Source: an uncultured Pirellula sp.
GTDB lineage: Bacteria; Planctomycetota; Planctomycetia; Pirellulales; Pirellulaceae
Direction: 5' to 3'
NCBI GenBank assembly: GCA_903892365.1
Contig: CAITIF010000436.1
Coordinates: forward strand, 1-5,983
DNA length: 5,983 bases
Part shown: positions 1 to 5,261 of the stretch, piece by piece
Position numbering within the stretch: position 1 is the stretch's first letter
Layout of the letters: every line of letters begins with the position of its first letter
Translations under genes and position numbers: made by a program
Notes under the pieces: model-generated
The model's database searches: none
What the model was told of the DNA's origin: nothing
What the model saw: the letters and a program-made list of their open reading frames with translations, nothing else

Positions 1-2
1 AA

Positions 3-60
3 CAAGGAATGTCGAACTTCGAAGGAAGTAGCACTCTACTTCTTCATTCAACATTCCTTG
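3..60 (-). terminator. nested hairpin past the dehydrogenase stop, possible transcription terminator
   Basis: The outer arms CAAGGAATGT (3-12) and ACATTCCTTG (51-60) are perfect 10-base inverted copies. Inside them GAAGTAG (25-31) pairs with CTACTTC (36-42) around a four-base loop CACT, and this stem extends to 21-31/36-45 if one G is bulged. The two stems are separated by an internal loop (13-20 and 46-50). The structure starts 11 bases past the TAG stop of the dehydrogenase, as expected for a 3' hairpin. There is no clean T run after it on the minus strand (the tail reads TT at the window edge), so a classical intrinsic terminator is not proven. It could equally be an mRNA-stabilising hairpin or a bidirectional stop shared with a gene left of the window. 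Confidence 0.5.
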
Positions 61-71
61 ATCGACGCCCG

Positions 72-1352
72 CTACGAGCTAATGACCTTGCTCGATCGCA
101 ACGACTTGTTGATTGCGTTTCTTGTGTCGATGATCAAGGACGACCACTCGACAAGCTGCTGGTAGTTCACGTTCGAATGAGCGGTGGCGATCAAAGCCGC
201 GTCGAAACGGGAAACCGTCTCTTGGTTCCACTCGATCGATTGGGTGCCGGCCCAGTGCGAATGCTCGCGTGAGGGACGGATCACGGGAACAAATGGGTCG
301 TAGTAACTGACATCGGCGCCTGCTTGTTGCATCATGTCCATTAAAATGTAGCCTGGGGATTCACGATCGTCGTCCACGTTGGCTTTGTAGGCCAGCCCCA
401 TCAGCAGAATCTTGCTACCGTTCAGTGGTTTCTTGACAGCATTCAGCGCGTCGACAAGTTTCCCGATGACGTAGTGGGGCATCGACGTGTTGATCTCTCC
501 CGCAAGTTCGATGAACCTGGTTGTTTGTCCGTACTCGCGAGCCTTCCAAGTCAGATAGAACGGATCGATTGGGATGCAATGCCCACCGAGTCCGGGACCG
601 GGGTAAAAGGGCATGAAGCCGAAGGGTTTGGTCTTGGCAGCTTCGATCACTTCCCAGATATCAATTCCCATGGCGCCGTACACCACCTTCAGCTCGTTGA
701 CCAAGGCAATGTTCACGCTGCGGAAGATGTTTTCGAGCAATTTTGTTGCTTCGGCGGCGCGGCAGCTGCTAACTTGGACAACACGTTCTACCGCAAGGCC
801 GTACAAAGCTGTGGCCCGTTCTAGGCAGGCAGGGGTAAGTCCTCCGACCACTTTAGGAATGCGTGCTACTTTGCTGTCGGGATTGCCTGGATCTTCGCGT
901 TCCGGAGAAAACGCCAGATGAAAATCGATGCCCGCGGTAAGGCCGGACCCTTTTTCTAGGACAGAGCGTAAATCTTCGTCGGTCGTACCTGGGTAGGTCG
1001 TCGACTCCAGAACAACCAGCACCCCTTTCGTTAAAAACGGAGCGATAGCTTGTCCTGTTTTAAGGATGTAGCTGATATCAGGTTCGCGGTTTTTGTTGAG
1101 CGGTGTTGGCACGCAGATGATGACCGAATCGCAGTCTTTCACCAGCGAAAAGTCGGTGCTGGCGCGAAGGCGCCCGGCGTCCACTTGCTCTTCAATAGAT
1201 TGGGCGCTGATGTGGTGGATGTACGATTGCTTGTCATTGATCGCGATGGCTTTGGCTGCGTCGATATCGAGCCCCAAGACGCTCGCACCGTTGCGAGCGA
1301 ACTGAAGGGCTAGAGGGAGCCCGACGTAGCCCAAACCAATAATTGCAATCAT
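72..1352 (-). CDS. nucleotide-sugar dehydrogenase, probably UDP-N-acetyl-D-glucosamine 6-dehydrogenase (WbpA-like)
   Basis: This 426-residue cytoplasmic enzyme belongs to the UDP-glucose/GDP-mannose dehydrogenase family. Members oxidise C6 of a sugar nucleotide to the uronic acid in two NAD+-dependent steps, supplying precursors for O-antigen, capsule or exopolysaccharide. The sequence opens directly with the Rossmann strand and dinucleotide motif GLGYVG (residues 6-11), which supports the ATG at 1352 as the start. VPTPLN (81-86), ESTTYPGTT (116-124), FSPER (148-152), the helix with Lys204 and Asn208, and the catalytic-cysteine motif GPGLGGHCIPIDP (252-264, Cys259) follow in order. The C-terminal UDP-binding domain has GLAYKANVDDDRESP (319-333). 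The wording around Cys259 resembles WbpA/UDP-GlcNAc 6-dehydrogenases more than UDP-glucose dehydrogenases. Substrate choice is an inference: a UDP-ManNAc or UDP-GalNAc enzyme is possible. Length is normal and no lesion is seen. It starts 17 bases after the pgk stop on the same strand with no clear Shine-Dalgarno, so co-transcription with pgk is likely. No glycosyltransferase or other polysaccharide gene lies in the window. Confidence 0.94.
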   Translation of the reverse strand: MIAIIGLGYVGLPLALQFARNGASVLGLDIDAAKAIAINDKQSYIHHISAQSIEEQVDAGRLRASTDFSLVKDCDSVIICVPTPLNKNREPDISYILKTGQAIAPFLTKGVLVVLESTTYPGTTDEDLRSVLEKGSGLTAGIDFHLAFSPEREDPGNPDSKVARIPKVVGGLTPACLERATALYGLAVERVVQVSSCRAAEATKLLENIFRSVNIALVNELKVVYGAMGIDIWEVIEAAKTKPFGFMPFYPGPGLGGHCIPIDPFYLTWKAREYGQTTRFIELAGEINTSMPHYVIGKLVDALNAVKKPLNGSKILLMGLAYKANVDDDRESPGYILMDMMQQAGADVSYYDPFVPVIRPSREHSHWAGTQSIEWNQETVSRFDAALIATAHSNVNYQQLVEWSSLIIDTRNAINKSLRSSKVISS

Positions 1353-1369
1353 GTCATTCGTTCAATCGG

Positions 1370-2557
1370 TTAGGCGTTATCCAAGATTTCGACAGCCTTA
1401 AACTTTTCCCCTTCGAGCATCGAAAGGCTTGCACCACCACCGGTGCTAACGTGGGTAACGGAGTCCGCAAATCCTAGTTGCTCGATGGCAGCGGCGCTAT
1501 CACCGCCACCGATGATACTGACACCGTCGCTCTTCGCGACAGCTTGGGCAACGGCCACGGTTCCTTGATCGAAGGGGGGCATTTCAAAAACGCCCATCGG
1601 TCCGTTCCAAACGATGGTCTTTGCTTTTTCGACGATGGCCGAGAACATTTTGCTGGTTTCTGGACCAATGTCAAAGCCTTCCCAACCGGCAGGAATCTTA
1701 CCTGCAGCAACGACTTGCTTATTGCAGGTGCCCTTGAAAGCATCCCCGCAATGCGTATCGACGGGCAGTACAAGCTTGCTTCCACCTTTGGCGATCAGTT
1801 CTTTCGCAAGCTCGACCTTATCTTTTTCGACAAGGCTGTTACCTGTTTCACCACCTTGAGCTAGCGAAAACGTGTAGGCCATAGCTCCACCGATCAAGAC
1901 TTGATCGCAGATCCCTAGCAGGTTGCTGATCACATTGATTTTGTCGCTAACTTTCGCACCACCCAAGATCGCAACGAATGGACGTTGGGGAGCAGCAATC
2001 GTGTCGCTCAGATATTGGATTTCCTTGGCAACCAAGAAGCCAACGACCTTAGGCTTACCGGCCATCGCAAGTGGGACCGCGACCATCGACGCTTCTTCCC
2101 GATGGCAAGTGCCGAACGCATCGTTGCAGTAAACGTCCGCCCAAGATGCTAGTTTGCCAGCGTAGGAAGCTTCCCCGTCCTTTTCGCCAGGATTGAATCG
2201 TACGTTTTCGAGCACGACCACATCCCCGTCCTTCATGGCGGTGACCTTGGATTCAGCGTCCGGGCCAACGGTGTCGGATGCAAATGCGACCGGCTTTTTA
2301 ATCAACTGAGCAAGTCGTTCGGCGGTAGGCTTGAGAGTGAATTCGGGTTCGGGACCTTTTCCTTTGGGGCGTCCGAGATGGCTCATCAGGACCAATTTGC
2401 CCCCGCGGTTGATGACAGATTCAATAGACGGCAAGGCCATACGGATTCTTCGGTCATCTGTGATTGCCCCGGAATCATCTTGCGGCACGTTAAAATCAAC
2501 TCGCATTAGGACGACTTTACCCTGAACATCCACGTCGGAAATACTCTTTTTAGCCAT
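1370..2557 (-). CDS. pgk: phosphoglycerate kinase
   Basis: Phosphoglycerate kinase interconverts 1,3-bisphosphoglycerate + ADP and 3-phosphoglycerate + ATP in cytosolic glycolysis and gluconeogenesis. The 395-residue length is standard for the bacterial monomer. Family motifs appear in order. N-terminal substrate domain: RVDFNVP (19-25), SHLGRPKG (59-66), [10 protein letters not shown] (116-125) and DAFGTCHR (146-153). C-terminal nucleotide domain: GGAKVSDK (199-206), GGAMAYTF (223-230), WNGPMGVFE (317-325), GGGDSAAA (350-357) and [13 protein letters not shown] (371-383). All are intact, so an active enzyme is expected. One variation is CHREEAS where many bacterial enzymes have AHRAHAS or AHRAQAS. 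The ATG at 2557 gives MAKKSISD, a normal N-terminus leading straight into the first strand. Bases upstream show no obvious Shine-Dalgarno. No gap, tpi or other glycolysis gene is adjacent; instead the sugar-nucleotide dehydrogenase follows 17 bases downstream. I could not identify a convincing promoter in the upstream gap. Confidence 0.98.
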   Translation of the reverse strand: MAKKSISDVDVQGKVVLMRVDFNVPQDDSGAITDDRRIRMALPSIESVINRGGKLVLMSHLGRPKGKGPEPEFTLKPTAERLAQLIKKPVAFASDTVGPDAESKVTAMKDGDVVVLENVRFNPGEKDGEASYAGKLASWADVYCNDAFGTCHREEASMVAVPLAMAGKPKVVGFLVAKEIQYLSDTIAAPQRPFVAILGGAKVSDKINVISNLLGICDQVLIGGAMAYTFSLAQGGETGNSLVEKDKVELAKELIAKGGSKLVLPVDTHCGDAFKGTCNKQVVAAGKIPAGWEGFDIGPETSKMFSAIVEKAKTIVWNGPMGVFEMPPFDQGTVAVAQAVAKSDGVSIIGGGDSAAAIEQLGFADSVTHVSTGGGASLSMLEGEKFKAVEILDNA

Positions 2558-2628
2558 GTTGACTTTACGCTTGCTTCAAAATGTACGGATTAGGAAAGGT
2601 AACCGCCGAGCCGAATGCCTGAACGCTG

Positions 2629-2646
2629 AAAAAGGGGTCAGGTGCC
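2629..2646. repeat. AAAAAGGGGTCAGGTGCC motif, possible dispersed-repeat fragment
   Basis: The word AAAAAGGGGTCAGGTGCC in the pgk upstream region resembles an AAAAGGGGTCAGG-type sequence that I recall as recurrent in intergenic regions of several bacterial groups, often near REP-associated (IS200-like) transposases. That comparison is from memory. Only one copy is in the window, so repetition cannot be shown here. CCTGA (2619-2623) and TCAGG (2638-2642) could form a small stem around the A-rich run. No transposase gene accompanies it. Confidence 0.25.
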
Positions 2647-2771
2647 GGGTATGCGGACTGCACAACGCCATTTTTACGCGGAACTGGCAATTCTGGGTAG
2701 CACGGGCATGCCCAATTGAAAAGATGCGGAACTCGAGCTACAATTCGAACAGGTTGCGAAATATCGACCCC

Positions 2772-2960
2772 TTAGAGATGGCTTTTGGGAGCGTAGCTTA
2801 CCAGTGACCAGCCTAAGCCCTCCAGTGCTTCACGTTGTTCTTTTTGAAAAATCTCATCTTCTCCTATTAGCATGGTCTCCCCTGGCCAATGCGGGGCCAA
2901 CGTGAAGTACTTGTTTTCCTTTATTGCAGCAGCTCTATTTTGCGAGCCGCCCCATTCCAA
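2772..2960 (-). CDS. doubtful small hypothetical protein (62 codons)
   Basis: I do not recognise this ORF and am not sure it is a gene. It would encode 62 residues with a plausible soluble composition: a central LAPHWPGETMLIGEDEIF (residues 21-38), then a charged helix-like segment and GLGWSLVSYAP. Against it, the only full-length start is TTG at 2958-2960, directly preceded in frame by a TAG stop, and there is no Shine-Dalgarno. The first ATG is at residue 30, which would leave 33 residues. It lies head-to-head with the oxidoreductase 47 bases away and occupies the region where that gene's promoter should sit. It could be a small real gene, a decayed remnant of a longer one, or chance. No family motif is visible. 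Confidence 0.25.
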   Translation of the reverse strand: MEWGGSQNRAAAIKENKYFTLAPHWPGETMLIGEDEIFQKEQREALEGLGWSLVSYAPKSHL

Positions 2961-2994
2961 CTAACTGAGTTTCTTTCCTTTAGACTATCCCGTC

Positions 2995-2999
2995 GGGAG
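2995..2999 (+). promoter_or_regulatory. Shine-Dalgarno-like GGGAG for the oxidoreductase
   Basis: GGGAG lies 8 bases before the ATG at 3008, a normal ribosome-binding distance. It is the clearest such site in the window and supports 3008 as the start, in agreement with the Tat signal beginning shortly after it. Confidence 0.5.
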
Positions 3000-3007
3000 T
3001 ATTTTTC

Positions 3008-4354
3008 ATGACGTCCCAAGATCAAAAGCCCGCTCCAAAAACCGAAGACTCACGTCGCGAATTCATGAAAGCGTCCTCTACCGTTCTAGCCGGTGGGGCC
3101 ATGCTGGGCAGTTTGCCGATTGCTCGAGCAGCTCACTCGTTTGGAAGCGACGAAATCAAGGTCGGCTTGGTTGGTTGCGGCGGACGAGGAACGGGGGCTG
3201 CAACTCAGGCTCTCGACACCAATTCGCCAGAAAATCGCGTCAAGCTGACTGCGGTTGCAGATCCCTTCGAATTCCGTGCGAAACAGGCTATCAAGAGTAT
3301 TGGGTCCAAGCACACCGACAAGGTAGACGTCGCTGACCGCACGTTTGTTGGTGTCGATGCGTTCAAGAGACTGATTGAATCCGATGTCGATTTGGTGATT
3401 TTGACTTCGCCACCAGGCTTCCGCCCCTTGCACTTTGAGACAGCGGTCAAGGCTGGCAAACACGTCTTCATGGAAAAGCCAGTAGCGACCGACGCGCCGG
3501 GTGTTCGTCGCGTGCTTGCAGCGACCGAAGAGGCCAAGAAAAAGAATTTGGCGGTCGCCGTCGGTTTGCAACGGCATCACGAGCCAAGCTACAAGGCCAC
3601 GATTGCTAAGTTGAAGGACGGTGCGATTGGTGACATCATTCTTACCCGTGCTTATTGGAACGGCGACGGCGTGTGGACTCGCGAACGAAAGCCAGAGCAG
3701 TCCGAACTAGAATACCAAATGAACAATTGGTACTACTTCAACTGGCTCAGCGGTGACCATATTTGCGAGCAGCACATTCACAACTTGGATGTGATCAACT
3801 GGCTGATGGATGGTCCTCCTGCAGAAGCACAAGGGCAAGGCGGACGTCAAGTTCGAACAGGCGCCGACAGCGGCCAAATCTTCGACCACCACTTTGTCGA
3901 ATACACCTACAAGAACGGTGTGAAGCTTCTGAGCCAGTGCCGACACATTCCAGGTTGCTGGTCCTCGGTCAGCGAGTACGCTCATGGTACCAACGGTTGG
4001 TGCGACATCGGCGGTGGCAAGATCTACGACAAATCCAACAAGCAAGTTTGGAGCGCTCCCGGCAACACTCGAGATGGTTGGGCTCAAGAGCACTTCGACC
4101 TGTTTGAAATGATCCGCAAGGGCGAGCGTCCTAACGAAGGGGAGTACGGTGCTCTTTCGACCATGACTTCCATCATGGGACGCATGGCAACCTACACTGG
4201 TAAAGTGTTGAAGTGGGAAGATTGCTTGAACAGCAAAGTCAGCTTGGCAAACACCGACGCTATGGACTCGTTCGAAGACGAGGCACCGCTTCAGCCAGAA
4301 GATGGAAAGTACTGGGTACCAACACCAGGTCTCGACACCGAGTTGGTTGTCTAA
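3008..4354 (+). CDS. Tat-exported Gfo/Idh/MocA family oxidoreductase
   Basis: This 448-residue protein is predicted to be an NAD(P)-dependent dehydrogenase acting on a sugar, inositol or related polyol. The exact substrate cannot be read from sequence. The N-terminus has a twin-arginine signal: SRREFMKAS (15-23), a hydrophobic stretch (about 24-38) and a likely cleavage after ARA (39-41), so the mature enzyme probably works outside the cytoplasm. The Rossmann domain starts at about residue 49 with KVGLVGCGGRGTG (51-63). EKP (156-158), the family's hallmark Lys motif, is present. The second domain carries GDHICEQHIHNLDVINW (249-265), where a His is expected in the active site, followed by a Gfo/Idh/MocA-type C-terminal domain rich in Trp, Tyr and Cys. 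A signal peptide on such enzymes is common in planctomycetes. Zymomonas glucose-fructose oxidoreductase is a characterised Tat-exported relative that retains its cofactor. The gene appears monocistronic, with a GGGAG ribosome site before it and a hairpin terminator 57 bases after the stop. Confidence 0.92.
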   Translation: MTSQDQKPAPKTEDSRREFMKASSTVLAGGAMLGSLPIARAAHSFGSDEIKVGLVGCGGRGTGAATQALDTNSPENRVKLTAVADPFEFRAKQAIKSIGSKHTDKVDVADRTFVGVDAFKRLIESDVDLVILTSPPGFRPLHFETAVKAGKHVFMEKPVATDAPGVRRVLAATEEAKKKNLAVAVGLQRHHEPSYKATIAKLKDGAIGDIILTRAYWNGDGVWTRERKPEQSELEYQMNNWYYFNWLSGDHICEQHIHNLDVINWLMDGPPAEAQGQGGRQVRTGADSGQIFDHHFVEYTYKNGVKLLSQCRHIPGCWSSVSEYAHGTNGWCDIGGGKIYDKSNKQVWSAPGNTRDGWAQEHFDLFEMIRKGERPNEGEYGALSTMTSIMGRMATYTGKVLKWEDCLNSKVSLANTDAMDSFEDEAPLQPEDGKYWVPTPGLDTELVV

Positions 4355-4410
4355 CCAACCCATCCAGGTCCACTTAACATTCGTACCTAAAATAACGAAT
4401 TGTTCCACCC

Positions 4411-4443
4411 AAGAGCCACGAGCCCAAAAAGCTTGTGGCTCTT
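4411..4443 (+). terminator. strong hairpin, likely terminator of the oxidoreductase gene
   Basis: AAGAGCCACGAGC (4411-4423) and GCTTGTGGCTCTT (4431-4443) pair over 13 positions with a single G-T wobble, around a seven-base loop CCAAAAA. The following CGCTTTAAT is only weakly T-rich, so efficiency is uncertain, but stem length, tight loop and position shortly after the stop codon make termination the best reading. A small 6-base stem, ATTCGT (4379-4384) with ACGAAT (4395-4400), precedes it. Confidence 0.7.
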
Positions 4444-4839
4444 CGCTTTAATGGGCCACAGACGCTAACCGCGTTGAGCTTCAGTTGCGTTAAACGCGTG
4501 GTCGCGGCAAACGATCAATGGCATCTACCTTCAAACTGTTTTGAATAAAGAACACCGAATTATGAATATCGACTAACAAAATGGCTGGCGGATTATTTTC
4601 GACTTCGACCTTCCTCCAGGATTGTTGCGGTGCTAAATCGGCCTACATACGATCGCATTTGCATTTAGTAAAACTATCAGGAAAAATCCTTGTGGTAGAC
4701 ACGAAAAGAGTCAGTCGAAAAATCAGGGGCGAAAAATTTTCAGAATCTCTCTTTCGCCAATCTATATTTCGACCCACATTTTTCGACCGAAGGTGATGAG
4801 CACTAGTACGAAAAGACATTTATCCCAGGAGTGGGTCCG
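4444..4839. other. 396-base region with no convincing gene
   Basis: No ORF here looks coding. A 71-codon plus-strand ORF (4581-4796) has an atypical composition and no Shine-Dalgarno. The left part (4444-4560) is of mixed composition. The right part (about 4540-4790) is clearly AT-richer than the flanking genes and contains several TTTCGAC-type words and nested inverted repeats, listed separately. It lies between two genes that converge on it, so it should hold 3' ends from both sides. A short CCCA/TGGG stem (4824-4835) sits just past the stop of the small minus-strand gene. Confidence 0.6.
4714..4787. repeat. nested inverted repeats of TTTTTCGAC/TTTCGCC type
   Basis: GTCGAAAAAT (4714-4723) and ATTTTTCGAC (4778-4787) are perfect inverted copies. 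Inside them GGCGAAA (4728-4734) pairs with TTTCGCC (4752-4758). A further ATTTCGAC at 4766-4773 could compete for the outer left arm, and another TTTTCGAC stands at 4596-4603. The element begins about 50 bases past the stop of the small minus-strand gene, and on that strand is followed by the T-rich TGACTCTTTTCG. It could be a terminator for that gene, a small structured RNA, or a set of binding sites for a dyad-recognising protein. The sequence alone does not decide. Confidence 0.4.
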
Positions 4840-5112
4840 TTACGGATCGATCAGTTCGTAGATTCCACGGCCAGCACGCCTTAGTTTACCTTGCTCGACA
4901 AGCTCTTCCCAAACGTCTTTGGGGAATTGGTTCGGGGGCGTGATTGCAACCACGCCTGATCGTCCTCCGCCCGACATGGGCCCGTGCCCCAAACGCGATT
5001 CGTCATCCAGCTTCATCAACTTCAATCGCTTTCGAAAAGCCTTCATCGCAAGCCGAAGGACTTCTTTTCGAGCCGCGGGATCTGAGTCTGGAAGAGGCGA
5101 CGTTTCTGACAT
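4840..5112 (-). CDS. small hypothetical protein with Gly-rich GHGPMSGGGRSG core (90 aa)
   Basis: I cannot name this protein. It looks real because its composition is balanced, it has an ATG start at 5112 with an in-frame stop nine codons upstream, and it occupies an otherwise gene-free stretch. Residues 12-36 form a strongly basic predicted helix (RKEVLRLAMKAFRKRLKLMK). Residues 40-52 are the turn-rich, basic RLGHGPMSGGGRS. Then VVAITPPNQFP leads into a second helix KDVWEELVEQGKL (65-77) and a strand-like RRAGRGIYELID (78-89). The last part has the look of a helix plus wing, so nucleic-acid binding is conceivable, but no known domain is recognised. There is no signal peptide or membrane segment. 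It lies 149 bases downstream of queG on the same strand, with a possible own promoter in the gap, so co-transcription is uncertain. Confidence 0.72.
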   Translation of the reverse strand: MSETSPLPDSDPAARKEVLRLAMKAFRKRLKLMKLDDESRLGHGPMSGGGRSGVVAITPPNQFPKDVWEELVEQGKLRRAGRGIYELIDP

Positions 5113-5167
5113 AGATTCAATCCGATGGAAGGGAGGCTTTCACACGCAAGTCTTAGTAGATCCGGGC

Positions 5168-5194
5168 GTTATATCCTATCATGATTCTCGTGAA
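5168..5194 (-). promoter_or_regulatory. weak sigma70-like promoter candidate for the small protein gene
   Basis: On the minus strand TATAAC (5168-5173) matches the -10 consensus at five of six positions and lies 55 bases before the ATG at 5112. The best -35 is TTCACG (5189-5194), four of six, with a short 15-base spacer. The spacer length and the poor -35 make this a low-confidence call. Confidence 0.25.
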
Positions 5195-5201
5195 CGATCG
5201 A

Positions 5202-5253
5202 CCTAGGTAGATCTCCTAGGCACGTTGGCGAGCGAAATCCAATGACGACGTGC
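5202..5253 (-). repeat. inverted-repeat cluster past the queG stop
   Basis: Two CCTAGG palindromes (5202-5207 and 5215-5220) flank a seven-base TAGATCT and can form a short hairpin. Next to it GCACGT (5220-5225) and ACGTGC (5248-5253) are inverted, with TTGG/CCAA inside. Read on the minus strand, the second pair begins 8 bases past the queG stop, so the cluster may be its 3' end. There is no T run, and such short stems arise by chance. Confidence 0.3.
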
Positions 5254-5261
5254 TTCGCAGG

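Larger units (their letters stand above)
2558..3007. other. divergent intergenic region between pgk and the oxidoreductase
   Basis: This 450-base stretch separates two divergently transcribed genes and should carry promoters for both. I could not fix either with confidence. For the rightward gene a poor sigma70-like pair is TTGTTT (2911-2916), a 17-base spacer and TCTATT (2934-2939). Other visible items are a perfect palindrome GGGCATGCCC (2704-2713), two copies of GCGGAACT (2678-2685 and 2726-2733), and inverted 10-mers CTTCACGTTG (2828-2837) and CAACGTGAAG (2898-2907). One such 10-mer pair at this spacing is roughly what chance gives in 6 kb. A 62-codon minus-strand ORF inside it is listed separately. 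Confidence 0.6.

Noticed and set aside
9..272. 87-codon plus-strand ORF at the left edge
   Set aside because: It runs antisense through the end of the intact nucleotide-sugar dehydrogenase and across the hairpin; composition is not protein-like.
474..921. Two overlapping plus-strand ORFs (474-824, 613-921)
   Set aside because: Both are antisense to the conserved core of the dehydrogenase, whose frame carries all family motifs.
2556..2807. 83-codon plus-strand ORF upstream of the oxidoreductase
   Set aside because: Composition is rich in Arg, Asn and Cys with no motif, it has no Shine-Dalgarno, and it overlaps the pgk start codon.
2828..2907. 10-base inverted repeat CTTCACGTTG/CAACGTGAAG as a regulatory hairpin
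   Set aside because: About 60 bases apart with little consistent inner pairing; a pair like this is expected about once by chance in a window this size.
3086..3580. 164-codon minus-strand ORF
   Set aside because: Antisense to the Rossmann domain of the oxidoreductase; the plus frame contains every conserved motif.
3707..4408. 233-codon minus-strand ORF
   Set aside because: Long, but antisense to the C-terminal domain of the oxidoreductase; a shadow of its codon bias with no recognisable domain.
4581..4796. 71-codon plus-strand ORF in the AT-rich gap
   Set aside because: Low-quality composition, no ribosome site, and it runs through the inverted repeats; better read as noncoding.
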